A DNA stretch of 64,000 nucleotides from Liolophura sinensis (lineage: Eukaryota; Mollusca; Polyplacophora; Chitonida; Chitonidae), in the NCBI RefSeq assembly GCF_032854445.1, contig NC_088297.1, positions 21,773,127 through 21,837,126 on the forward strand, read 5' to 3'. Numbering within the stretch: the first letter of the stretch is position 1; the number at the start of each line of letters is the position of its first letter. A program made the position numbers and the translations under genes. Of the stretch, positions 1 to 14,100 are shown piece after piece. The notes below the pieces were generated by a model, which worked only from the letters and a program-made list of their open reading frames with translations, did not search any database and was not told where the DNA came from.

Positions 1-2975
1 ATAACGTGGACAAAATTTTAATCTTTAAAGCCGAAAAATAAGTTTTACGATCGCATTTTAAATTTTGACTTCAGTCAGAAATGGCTTTGTTGAGTCGGTC
101 CAAGGTGCTAAGCCACACTTACTGGCGACTTTGTATATTTGTGTTTTGGTATTAGTTGCACAAAATGCGAATTTCCAGTATTTCATTTCCAAATAGAGGT
201 GGTATGTTACACTGATGAATATCACTTTTTGATATGACACTTTTGAATATCATCTTATACTACTCAAACAGCACTGCTGATAAACAAAAACATGTAAACG
301 ATAAACAGAGAACTGCAGTGAAATTTACGTATTTTGTACGTCATGCTAGTAAACTAGTATATACGTGATAAAGGACGACAAAATGTGTCGCAGGGATTAT
401 CTTTCACTTGGATAATATTACAAAATATTTATAGTTAATGGTGCAAAATCTTCAATTTCCGTACCATACAGTCTTAAGTAGGCGACACGTTTTTAAGTTG
501 CTCAGGCCACGATAGCAAAATTAATGAGTCTGATACCCAGATGGTACCCTTTCGAATACTGCTGAAAAAGTGCCCTTTTAGGGTAAAATGGACGAAAATT
601 AACCAATTCCACGTTTTAAAGTGAGCTCTGATTAAGATCTGCCATGAAGAAAGGATTTTCTCTAATGTTTTATGTTCCTCTAACAAAACAGTTGCCACTT
701 ATAAAGTTTTACTACACATAAAAAAGAACAAACATACAAGTTCATATTAAATGACGAGGAAATGAGTAAACTATACGTGAGAAAAAACGACTAGACTTTG
801 AGCAGAGAGGGACCATTTCATACACCTTTACCTTTATCAACCATTTTTGAATAAACCAAAAGTGAAAATACTTAACATACATACAACATAAATACAGAGA
901 AAAGTCTCTGTATTGTAAAACAGAATCCCAATATCACATTTCAGTGTTGTGTCAAGGTCAATCTAACATACAATGTATATTAATGATACGTCACGTGATG
1001 CCAATAAAATATAGTGGTATGCCATTAATTAGTTATAAGTTTAACTACAAGTACATAAACAGAAAAGTTTACTACTGCATTGTATATGGTTCGCATGCCT
1101 GTACTTCCTCTGGTTTGATAGGTCACTAGGGCAATGTTACAAAAATACACAACGCAATACTGAGAAATTATGGAAAATAATTGGTAGTCTACATGTCACG
1201 ACCAACAAGTACTGTCAGTTTTCCCAGAATGCATTTTGACGCGTTCGTCTATAAATACACATTTCAGATTGGCTACTGCTGTGACTGTAAACACCAATCA
1301 ATTTGGAGTGGGAGTGGCTGGATGGGGCATTATATAAATAAAGCGTGGCACACTGGTCCCAATTTTTGTACTTCCGGTATAGCACAACCCATGTTATGTA
1401 ACGTTAACCCATAACAGTTCATCCATAGTTCATCCACAGTTCACAAAGTATATCGACAAGAATTACAGGGTTTGTTCATTTCTTGCTACACATCATAGCT
1501 TTCCTGACAAGAAAACTGACACACGTACTACTAGTGCTTCACCTAAACAACTAATAGATTACAGGTGTCGTATCTTTGATAGGAGTTTTTTTTTAACGTG
1601 TACACAAACTTGGATAAAGGATTACTTTCTCCACAAAATCAAGTGTTAATCAATGAATACATATGTCAGTACAATAAATGGTGAACTTCACGTAGCCTAC
1701 GTATTAAAGCTTGACATGTAATTTGGAAATGGTAATATTTCAGCTAACGTAAAACTACAAAGTGAGGTACTGACAAATGAAGTGTGGAAAATTAATTCTT
1801 ACGTCGTGCGTAAATCGACTTTGTGACCTTGCAACTGCAACAACCGGGTGTTTGGTGACTGAAAGCAACTGGGTTTTAGGCGACTGGAAGTGACTAGGAG
1901 CACATGAACGCAACTGGGAGCATGCAATCGGGCACTGGTATTAGTCATTTCATAGTTTCATAGCATTTCATAGCACCAGGGTTTCTTTCAAGGAGCAGAC
2001 GGTGATATATTATATGAAGCTAACTGTGCGAAATGGTGATGTTTGGTCATTTCTCAAGTTCAAAGTACCACAGAACACTGGAACTATCATATTTGAAGGT
2101 TAGACACATTCTGATCACATTTCCAGAAAGAATTTCTCACCTAAAAGTTATAATTTTCATTTTAAGATGCTAAAACTGCTCCAATGCCTATCTCACAAGG
2201 GTTAAATTCGCTTTGTTTTCATTTCCAGTACTTTAGTCACGTGACCAAAGAGTGTGCTGGTGATTGGCTCAAAGCCGCCATGACATCACTGCAAAACCGT
2301 GAACATACTTGAACTTCTGATCATCCAGTTTAACATATTCTACTTTTCTGCGACCGGAAGCATCCAGTTGTCTCCAACTGTGTTAACTAACGACTGCTTG
2401 CACCCAGTTGAAAACAGTTTGCCCATAGTCTGTCATTGTGATATATCGCACACAACAGGTCCCGTGAAAATCACGTTGCTACGTCCGAGCTGACAGTTGC
2501 TTCCAGTTGAGGTTGACCTATGCGTACTGAAACTGGCCAGCCAGTCGTGACTGCAAGGTTTCCTCAGACTTTTCGGCACGAGTATTGTGCGCAGGTCGAA
2601 TATGTCGAACTGGACCCAGTTGCTGAGGGTCCCAAGTCGATCCAAGCCTGGTCTTAAGCTTGTGTCTCCTAAAATGAAGGTGAATGTAGGTCTAATTTCA
2701 AATTTCATCATTTTCAAAAGTGACATTGTTTGTGAAGTTAAAAAAAATCCATAAACAAAAAAAATATACACCAATAAGCACAAAAGAAAAAAAAAACACT
2801 ACACATCTTAAATTCTATTATCTTATCCCGCATTTGTGCATAATGCACAACATTTGTTTTAATAAGAATTCTATTTCCTTTTTGGGGTAAAAAATGTTTC
2901 AAGGGGATAATTCTGATTTGGATGAAACGGTACTACCCAACTAATCAAACTTAACATACATAATTTCCTTTAGTC
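1..2975. other. Non-coding stretch left of the SNX19-like gene
   Basis: I see no convincing coding exon on either strand: the open frames are short, lack family resemblance and have no good splice-site frame. The DNA is AT-rich. Between about 1825 and 2640 the hexamer CAACTG/CAGTTG recurs nine times, listed as a finding. The stretch could include distal 3' UTR of the minus-strand gene that ends at 5121, but no polyadenylation site can be assigned with confidence. Confidence 0.5.
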
Positions 2976-3291
2976 ATCAGTAAAGGCTGCATATGAAGAC
3001 TAAATACCAGTACAAATTAAAAGGTAAAGTTTTGAAACAAAATTCCAGCGAGTCACTATTACTACTGTTGTTTTTAAAGAGAAACGGATACTATCCCATA
3101 TGCTTAATTCAAGCTTTTGTAAACTGAATTGATATCAGTAAAGGCTGCATATGAAGACTAAATACCAGTACAAATTAAAAGGTAAAGTTTTGAAACAAAA
3201 TTCCAGCGAGTCACTATTACTACTGTTGTTTTTATAGAGAAAGGGATACTATCCCATATGCTTAATTCAAGCTTTTGTAAACTGACTTGAT
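2976..3291. repeat. 158-bp direct tandem duplication (two copies)
   Basis: Copies 2976-3133 and 3134-3291 each begin ATCAGTAAAGGCTGCATATG and are nearly identical; the visible differences are a few single bases (for example AAAGAGAAACGG against ATAGAGAAAGGG). This is a recent local duplication with no coding content. Confidence 0.93.
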
Positions 3292-5120
3292 ACCTTAATC
3301 ATACCCGTAATAATTATGGCAATAAATCTGATTTAAACTTGTACCTTGATGACACTTACTTTGTCAGTACTTGAGTCCTTGTCAGCAATTTCGGGTCCAA
3401 GATCATCTCTGTTCAAGTAACATTGTCTTCATACGAAATGAAAGTTACATGCAGCTCAGAATATCCTATGACACACCAAAACTGTTTTTTGGAACAAGTT
3501 TGAGGTCTGTTGACAATTTTGCAATGAAATGAGAGAAGGCTGTCTAATGAGGAAATTAGTTACAAAAGTGGCTTCTCATTTTGGACATGTAAGGCCACAC
3601 CAATTTTAATTGTTTTACGGGCACAATAAATCTTTTTTCAAGATTGCCAGAGGTTCTAAAAAAACAAATAAACCTCAAAAAAATCTAATTTGTGAGGAAA
3701 AAGTAGACTGTTGACAATCTTTCTTGATTGTGGGGATATTTCCATGATCATAAAGTGTTGACAAACAGGAAAATCATAAAAGCATCAAGATAGGTAAGTA
3801 ATAAAAGCGTAGATTTTCAGCTTTATATTTATTCAATTTTTGTTTTGTTTTTTTAATGGCTTGCCCATAAAGACAAAATAAAATGGGCATTACCTTAATA
3901 AAAAATAAAATTCGAATTCATTTCAGTTAGTTGTCAGTGTACTAATGATTTGTTACTTTGGAAGTTTGTTCTCTCGATTACCATGTCAATGTAGATAATC
4001 ACGATTTACCATTTCAACCTTTTTTGTTTTTATTTTCAGCTTTTTTGTTCTTCAAAAGGGCCTAGCCGTGGCCATGCAAAATTACAATACTCAACATTAG
4101 CACTGATGTAAAATTAATTTATGTACTCAGGATAAATTTCTCAGACAGTTTGATAAGAAAGAGAAAAAAAATGAAAAAAGAAACCCTAAAGTCTTAAAAC
4201 CAAAACACCAGTTCTATTGATCTTTAATAGAAAAGTAATTTGAGGTAATACCCTACTGGGTAAATGTACTTAAAAGTTCTATTTCATAGCATTTATTTGT
4301 ATCTGAAAATGCAATTCATGGGGCTACTTTAAATGTTCATTTTGAAAACAGAATTTTTCACAGGGAAAATTCAAGAAAAATGATGTTAACCCTTTATGAT
4401 TAAATGCCAGGCTATTTTTGCTGCTCTGTCTGGGTGTATTAGCATGAGCAGACCCTGAACTTCTTTAAACTTCATGGAAAATTGGTAAGTACCATGCCTG
4501 TGACCAGAGCTCTTTGTAAAAATTAATAAATTAACAGTGAATAATTAATTATACACGTACCTGTTTGCACCAGATAAAATGACTAAACCATTTGTTGTCA
4601 GAGTCAAATCACAAGATTTTCTCCTACACTATACATATAGTTTCTACTGGAAGAGTTAATGAGATGCAAAGTAATCTCTAACCTAACAAACATATTATAG
4701 AAGTCTTTCAACATTCTTAAAAAATTCATCAGAACCTCTAACTTTAATAAGTCCTTACTTGTTTTCTAATTCTAAAGTAACACTGGAATCAAATTTGCGT
4801 GTTTTCAATATCACACATTCAAACAAATACAATGTACACGTTTTAAATACCATGGCATTAAGTTCCTTACCAAAATAACTTGTTGAAGTCTCACCTTCTT
4901 CAAAATAGTTTATGGTGCATACAATTACAAACTCCTAGTAAGGAGCTTGATTTAGAACATTTGTTGAAAAATACAAGTTACCCAAAATACACTGACTAGT
5001 TTTGTACATGAGATCGTGGTAGCTACAGGTTGAACAACTTAACAGAGAGGGCTAGGTCAAAGGTCAAAAATGTCCTTAAATTCCATTGGTTGTGAGTCAA
5101 TGGAAACTAACCAATCCTTG
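3292..5120 (-). other. Probable 3' UTR or flank of the SNX19-like gene
   Basis: AT-rich sequence immediately downstream (on the minus strand) of the stop codon at 5121-5123. There is no open frame of note. Several minus-strand AATAAA-type hexamers are present (TTTATT on the plus strand, for example near 3827 and 4290), but none can be chosen as the polyadenylation signal from sequence alone. Confidence 0.4.
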
Positions 5121-8100
5121 TCATGTTTTGACTGGAACGTCCACCTGAATGGCCAACTCTGGAAACAGGCGTTCCAAAATCAGGTCGAGGAAAGTGTACA
5201 GAAAATGTCTGCAAAGAGAAAATAAACTTCAATTAGAATTTCTTCAAACAGACATTAAATCAAATATTGTTGACTGATGTTGTAAGAGTAAAAAGTTAGT
5301 CAGCTTGATTCTCATTCGTCCACAGCCTCCTGACTAGTGCTTAGATGTCCAATTTGCAGTGTAAAATACACCAATAATGAAAACTTACACACATAGTTAC
5401 CCTAAAACACTGAATTTGGTATTTTGAGATTTTTAACTTGGAGTTTCATCATATGCTTCCAACATTATTTCAGCCAAATTAAGTAGCTACCAGAGGCTCG
5501 TCCTACCAAGCAGTCAGAATTTGAGCCTGGCGCAAGTTCCCTCACAGTACACACTTAAGACATATGTCACCATCGTAAATGCGCTCAATGTAGCGTTGCA
5601 ACTGCTTTGTAGAAATGTGTTCCAGAGGATTACAGTGAATTAAGCCTAGTCATAATGGTCTTTAGTGGTACTGACATGGAGACACGGATTGAGCCTCAAA
5701 TGCCAGTAGCCTCTATGAGACACATTCGCAATACAGACGACTGCAATTGTTTCTACTCAAAATGATATCTATTAGTACATGGGAGCTGGACGATAATTTT
5801 CACCTGATGGCCTATGACGTAAGCTAGTAGTGACATGTTTACTAAATTAAATTTCCATTTCACTGAAAACTCCTCAAGGCATATCTTAAATGTCATTCAC
5901 AGGAATGTGTAACAAAACCAGAAATGTCCAACGTATACTGTTACTTTGAAAAGTTTCCGTTTTATTACCAACTGAAAGCAAGCTTCAGCCTCAAACTTCA
6001 AAGGTCAATGTCCAGGAGTAGGTGCATGTGTAGTAGTGGATAACCTTTAATGCGAATGTGGCTTATAAATGACACTCAAACCACATGTTACACAAAAGAT
6101 GGAGTTACTTCCCTTGACATCACCTCCAAAGCAGAAATTTTACCTGTTGATTTTCTGATTTTCCACCGAGTCAATGGCCTGGGTGATACCATCCTCCAGG
6201 TCCTGATCTCCAATAAGGGCCACAAGAAACTCTGTAATGAGGAGCAGCCATATTTAAAATCGCCACATGAGTACAGCTGTTTAAACTTTTACAAAGCATG
6301 AAGACTGTAAACTGTCCGAGACAATATCACAAATCCTTCAGCACATTCTTTGGTATGCCTTGCGAGAAAACATTTACACTGTACGTATGTAATTTTAAGA
6401 CACTGTTTGTGGAAGACAATAGCTCATCTTTAACATGACATTTGTCCTGCATCAGGCACTGACTCTTTTAGACAGCGGGGGTTATGGAGATGATCAGTAT
6501 TAAACCTGATACATTGTTGGAGCAGGGGAGGTAATAAGACAAGACATGACATCTGTAAACTGATACCACGTCAAGTGTACAACACACGAATGCTGAACAT
6601 CTTGCTGAAGAGCCAGGGTTAGTTCCATTAGCTTGGCTAGAGTCAAGATCTGAACCTTCATTAGGACATGAAAACTGCAACCTTTGGAGTATTGTATTTG
6701 TACAATGTTGAAACACTAAAAGGTAGTTGTATTTTGAATTGCTACACTCTTACTTCGGGCCAACCAATGTTTGAACTGTTACATCGTTTTCTGTTACTTG
6801 GCCTTATACCTGGGAAAAACTCCTTCAAGGCTTTTTTTGCCTGTGCGTTAAGTTCAGCTCTCTCCATTTCAGATAAAACCTCTTCGTCATCACTCGCTAG
6901 CTTCCCCTTCGGCCATATTGTCTCCCTTAGCAACTCCAGATACAGACAGCACTGCTCACTTGACGACAACATAGTCACCTGATCTTCCAGCCATCTGATT
7001 GGTCCAACAAAACAATATGCAAAGAAAAATTCATAAAGAAATATATCTAATATATTATAACAGACATCTTACTGGCATCAATACCATAATTTTTCAACTT
7101 ATTTACTCATTAATTTCACTGATGTTTCATTTTTATTTTGGTCACTGGTTCTGTAAGTGGATTTAAATGAAACATATCCTGTCAGGTGCTGAAAAAAATA
7201 CATCCAGCCATAGACCCCAAGTACAGATAATGACACTGATGGAAGGACTACAGATTATAGAAGAAGTACATATGATGGAAGAACTACATATTACAGAAGA
7301 AGTACATTTGATGGAAGAACTACAGATTATAGAGGAAGTACATATGATGGAAGAACTACAGATTATGGAAGTACATATGATGGAAAAACTACAGATTATA
7401 AAAGAAATACATAAAATGGAAGAACTACAGATTACAAAAGAAGTACATATGATGAAAGAACTACAGATTACAGAAGAAGTATATATAATGGAAGAACTAC
7501 AGATTATAGAAGAAGTACATATGATGGAAGAACTACAGATTATAGTAGTACATATGATGGAAAAACTACAGATTACAGAAGTACATACGATGGAAGAACT
7601 ACAGATTATAGCAGAAATACATATGATGGAAGAACTACATATGATGGAATAATTAATGAAGATGAAAGAACTACATGTATGTATAATGGAAGAGCACAAT
7701 ACAAGTACACTGTATGATACAGACCATGGAAGAACACACAATGGAAGAAATATAAATGACGGCAAATAACAATACTGGAACATCTGATTGGCAAAGGAAC
7801 AATAGATGATGAAGAACACAGGACGGCAGAAAAACAGATGATGAAAAATAAACCAATAACAGAAGAGAAATGTCACATACAAAGAAAAAAGTAAGACAAA
7901 AAACAAAGCATTCAGAAAATACCGCCTGATTAAGTAAAAATGTATGAATTTCAAAGTTACTAACCAACTGAGCCCTTAAATCAACAAGAAAGGCCAAAAT
8001 CATTAAACAGTGACAACTATGACTGTTTATGGTATGCGTAAGGATCGCAGGGCATTGACTTAGTATGTTATTTAGCTGTAAATTATTGCGATGGTGAATG

Positions 8101-11100
8101 ACACTGCAGGGATTATGTGCACAAGTTTACTGCAGAGGTCTTTGATATGCAAATTGTGAACTGCACTTGGCAATCGGTGTACTATGGGTGGCAACTGCAA
8201 CCCTGTGAATGGCTGAGGAAATGTTGAGCTATGAGATAACTGATACGCTAATCACAACTGATGATTGGCTATCTGTGTTTTATGGGTGGCCACTACAACT
8301 CTATGACTGGCCAAAAACTTTAACCAAACCCGACACTGACAGTGACAGTGCCACTGCTCCTGTCACCGGCAGCATCTGATCCCCCTCCCTTTTAAGGTGA
8401 GTTAAAAAGAAAGAAAAAAAGACAGATGGTTTAACAAGTGTTTTGCAAATTGCATACACCTGTCTCTTACCTGTCCAGGGCTCTGCCAGCCACAATTTGG
8501 ATGACCTCCATGACACTCTCCCGGCACACCCAGTTAGTTTGGCCACGCAAAGCTCGCGCACCAAGGTCAAGTATAGCACGGGCCAATGGAATCTCACTGT
8601 AGCACCTTTCATCCAATCCTGAGGAAGATGGAAATAACGGCTTGCTAAGAAGGCAAATGCAGTCATTATGCCACACCAGTTTAAACTGTTCTTTTAAAGG
8701 TAGAATAAATCTTTTTTTTCTATGTCAGAGGAGGGTTAGAAAAATAAAACTTGAAAATCAGGTAATTTTTGGAAAATAAGGATTAATCCAGCCATTTTTC
8801 CTGCTGAACACATATTTCATAAATTTCATACTTGTAAAGCCTTGAAAAACAGGAAATTCATAAAATGCTCAAAATAGGACAAAATACAAAGGTGGATTAG
8901 GTTTTTATTTATATTGCATTATTGAATATTTCAGTCTCGTATTAATACATATTAACACTGATGACATAATAATATCACAGAATTTGCCTTGAATTCGATG
9001 GTTAAATTTAAACTCCAAAAGTCAGTTCTTTCTCTGTGAAAAAAACAAACTTCACTAAATACATGATTATCCTCCAGTCCTAGAAACTACTCTTCCTATA
9101 TACTTAATTGCCAATTTCAAATGTTAAGGGCTGGTGCTCTTGCACAAAGCGATAGTAGGCCAAAAGCTGATTGCAATTACCATGGCAACATATGTGTGGC
9201 AACATATTTGACAAGTGTCTCCACGGTAGTTACAATCAACTTAGCCCACGATCACTTTGCCCATTACCAAAAAACGTTATGATGTTCTCCACTTTGACCT
9301 TGACCAACCACTAGACTGACCTTGAGACGTGGGCGGGTCTGGTGTTGCTGAGCCGTCTCCGTCTGATCTATGAGGAACATAATCCATGGAGTCGTTTTCC
9401 AAGTCAATTTCTCCTAACCTATGGTCAGATCCTAAATTTGGTTCTCCCGAGTCACTCGGTAAGGAATGTGTCGGCATTTCATCTTGCTGAATCCGGGTGA
9501 AGTACTCATCCATGAATTTGTCATACGCAGCCACGTGAGGGTGCTGTGGGAAGAAAATGAACCATTTTCTGAACAACTGTGGTAAATTTCAATTCGGGTT
9601 TAACAACCTTTTAACCTTAGGTTGGTCACACCTGTATGAAGTCTCCTTGTCGTGTACTTGTAGTTCAGTGTTCAATCCGTTGTGTTAAGCACTCAACTTA
9701 GCTATACTCATTTAATCTTTGGATTACTGTTTACCTAACAGTTTAGTTTGGTTTTTACCTGTTTTCATAACCCTAATTCTTCACCATTTTCGACTGCCTC
9801 TGCATCCAATATTTTGTGTAAGGGGGTAGGGAAATAAACTGGACAGTTTTAAGAAGCTTGCATCTTAAGTTACAGAATTATATCATACAGTCATTTCATA
9901 CTATTAAAATTGTATGCATAAATTCCACTTAAAAAAGTGCTTTTGTGATTGAAAAGGTTGACGATTTACAGTAATGCCATACTCATGCAAACAATTTTTC
10001 ATTATTCCAAAGATTGGCAGCATTGAGAGCAGTCTGACCAAAGGACAATTATATGTATAAAAACTGATGGTTAAATTTCAGGATCAACAAAGTTACAGAG
10101 GGATTAGGACTTAATAAAGACAGCCAGATTTGAGTTCCAAAAGTTCAAACAACTGATACAGGTTATTTGAGTTACAAAAGTCCAAACAATTGATACAGGT
10201 TATTTGAGTTCCAAAAGTCCAAACAATTGATACAGGTTATTTGAGTTCCAAAAGTCCAAACAATTGATACAGGTTATTTAAGTTCCAAAAGTCCAAACAA
10301 TTGATACAGGTTATTTGAGTTCCAAAAGATTGCAGACTTAGGATAGCAAAAGTCCAAACAATTCAGGTTGGTTTCAGAATTTAGGTCTTCATACACCGAA
10401 AAACTTTTAAAAGTCTGAACAATTAAGGTTGTTTAACGTTTAAAAAACAAGAGGCCCTAAACCTTGGAGATTCTCCAGCTATAAAAATCTGGAAGGATTA
10501 ATTGTATTAATGATTTACGAGTTCGAGTGAAAGGAGTGGGAGAATTAAGGCCATGAAAATCTAAATATTCCCATCTAATTACTAAGTGCATTTACTTCAG
10601 GAAACAAAAGATATGATGATAAAATGAGGGATTAGTCTTAATAATTATCCTCGTACTGACCTCTTGCTGAATTATGCCAAAGTTCAGCTCAATGTTGTCT
10701 TCATCCCAGGTCACGGCCACCTCCATGACTTTGGCCTCTGGGTTGGAATCTTTACGGGACAGACTGGGCAGGACATCTGGGGTCAAGTTCGGCAGCACAG
10801 TGGCAATTCTGCCAAACACTCCTGACATGGTGCGCACAAACATCTGAGGAAGACATGACAATACTAATGGTTAGAGAATTCAATTCTTCTGAAATTAAGG
10901 CAGTTTTACACGCTGATTTAGCCACAGTTTGAAATTCCAGTGTCTCACTAACAAATTCTGTTCTACTTTCTACATCTATCCACTGTTATCAGAATGTGAT
11001 CAGAATAAGGTGTTTCCCAGACACTGAGACACCCTCCTGCCTAAATATATGGGCAGTAATAATTTAAATTAAATATATTTTAAGTTTTGATAAAAAATAT

Positions 11101-14100
11101 TTCACCTCTGAGTGATGTTGTACAGGATGACCAAAATGTTATTAAGCTTCACAAGAGTTCAAGGTGAACTCAACAAACAAACGAACAAACTGTCATGAAA
11201 AATCAAGGTATTTTAGACAGAGACAATTAATTTATTCTAGTCTGTTTCAAATCATTCTCATGTTTGGAAATTTAGAATTCAATCACAGGATTAATAAAAA
11301 TGCTAAAAAGCCAAAATGGTGCAACACATACCCTGATTCCAAAAACCTTTTCATATAAGAAAGTAGCAATATTCATTGCAATATATGCAGATTTATACTT
11401 TGATTTAGCAGACAAAACTCCACTGGTTGGATTGACATATGTCAGGGGTTCACAAAAAGTATAATTTGATCAGTTCACGCAGAACAATGCCTTCAGAATA
11501 TGAATGAATAAACAACTTGAAAACATTTGAAAAAGTTGAATAATAAAAGTACCAAGAATGAAAAGAAGCTAGCCTTTTACTTCCGTCAAACAAGATGAAG
11601 ATATACATAAAGTACAAATGTTTTGTGTCAAAGCTGTCCGTACTTTGTCTATTCTGGGCACGGATAACTCAGGTGCCTTCCTGACAAATGCGATGTGCGA
11701 TCGACCTTCATACGCCAAAAACTCCTTGATCTCTTCACCATTACAAACTGGCTGTTTCTCTATCACCAGCTGTGGACAACAACAACAACAACAGCTTTAG
11801 TAACATTGGCTGATCTACTGAACAGCTTTGCATGATAAATAAGTGAATTAACTCATTAACTTTTGGACATTCTCAATACTTTTACCTTAATGTTGTAAGT
11901 TATCCTCAGGAGAAATGGCAAATTAAACCTGTTCAACATACAACTTCAAAACAACTCTCTAAATGCTTATTAACACTGTTATATCATCGGACATGTTTAT
12001 TACACAACTACGCCATCAATGGTGTTGCTGTGAGTTCAAGTCCAGCTGATGCCTGTCAAAACGAACTTCTTTAGGAGTTACACAGCTTATCTAAGTATGT
12101 TATCTGAAAACACAAAAACAAGTGAACATGGCTTTAATAGTTCTCTATTTTACTACATCTGTAGATAGGAAGATATACATCTGTATGGATATAAATAAGC
12201 TGTTTTCATCTCACCAACTGTTTTCATCTCACCAGCTGTTTTCATCCCACCAGCTGTTTTCACCTCCCCAGCTGTTTCTATCTCACCAACTGTTTTAATC
12301 TCACTAGCTGTTTTTATTCCTCTCTAACGTAATGACATCCTCATAGGATTTGCAGTATGTGATATGGTTTATTTCTTCACTTCAAAATTGTTTTTTTTTT
12401 ACCCTAACAAAATTCTTTACTTAAAAAATGGTGGTCAGTTTTAGGGCTGCAGGAAACTTAGCAATTTTTTAGTTATATGACAACGAGGAGTCATTAGGTG
12501 TGTGCACATATACCACATCTTCTTGTGGCAGCTAAAGTCCATGCTGCCAAAGTGCTGTCATCACTGAAGTATCATGCCGAAGACACCAGACATGACACCC
12601 GACCCATTCACATTATACTGACACAGGGCCAACCAGTCCTGTTTCCTTGCTCTAACCTCTCAGTGCTGAGCGCCAAGCTAGGCAGTGACAAGCACCATTT
12701 TAAGAGTCTTTAGTATGACCCGACCTGGGTTTGATCTCAAGTCTCCTGACTTTGAGACAGACACTCTAACCATTAGGCCACCCAAGCGTTCCAGCCCAGG
12801 ATAAACCACAGGCCTTTGGCAAGTTTGGTATATTCTAATGTTCCAATTGTGATGTTCAGATGTGCACAATATATTGCTGTAAGACAAGAGGTCTTCCACA
12901 AACATTAGTTATGCAAATGACCATACAAGGGTCCTCAATCATTTATTGTCCCCCTAGGCCCCCAGAAAACTGGGAGTCGGGCATTGTACAAAGTGTGAGA
13001 TTTATGTGTGGAGAGCGACAACTGTGTACCTACAGATTACCCACTTTTATCCACAATGATCCTTTCATTGAAACACATGTACCCTAATTCTTCAACCTTT
13101 TCAACCACCTCTGCAACCAATATTTTTACACATTCCGAGAGAACTATGGGGTGTAGAGACATAATGATGTCTCATGAGCTCGCATTTTTAATGACACGAA
13201 TCAATTTTGGCATCATTTTCATAATAATTGTATGCATAAATTATATTTGATTGGTGTTTTACGTCGCAGAGCCCAAGGGAAACCCATGACCATCTGCAGG
13301 TTGCTGACAGACCTTCCCACATATGGTTGGAGAGGAAGCCAGCATGAGCTGGACCTGAACTCAAAGCGATCGCATTGGAGAGAGACCCCTGGGTCATAAC
13401 GCTGCGCTAGTGTGCTAACCAACAGAGCCACAGAGGCCCCTAAATTACATTGAAAAAGGTGAATCAGTGGTTGAAAAGGTTAAGATTTACAGTACATCTT
13501 ATATATACATCATTTTCCTTGTGTCTTGGCATTAGCAAATCATTAACTTTCCAAACAGAATGCCTCAGTATATTATGGATCTCTGCTCTTGGGCCCTCCT
13601 TATAAACTTCTTTACTGAACATCCACAAAAATAACCAAATAAGAAAATGTCACAAATTGTAGTGAATGCTTTTCTTCTTTAATTTTGGTAATGAAAATTT
13701 TAAGGGCTTTAAAGAAATTAACATGAGAGGAAAATACAACCCCTCCCCCCCCCCTTCTTTCAATATCCCAATAAAAACTTTGGAGTAGGGCCTTTTTTAG
13801 AGGATCGGTCGGGTTATGTCCAACAAACATATTCATAAGCACGGCCTTAGTTTTCGACATATTCATCTGAAGAAGCTAATCAATGTTTATAGGTCACAGC
13901 TTGCTTGATAATCAATATGGGGTTTCTTAAGACATTTGGCAGCCATCACTGCTTTGCATAATTTGACACTGGGGTCATTGTACTATAAAGTTATTCTGAG
14001 AGTTGTTTAAATACTCTCTGTTAAATGTTGACATTCACCTTTTATTGATTGAAACTTAGCACTAAGGTATACAGTATGTATCTCCCAGATGTAACACATT

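Noticed and set aside
7163..8003. Minus-strand 263-codon and plus-strand 161-codon frames with SSIICTS- or EELQIIEEVHMM-type repeats
   Set aside because: Products of a 36/33-bp intronic minisatellite open on both strands.
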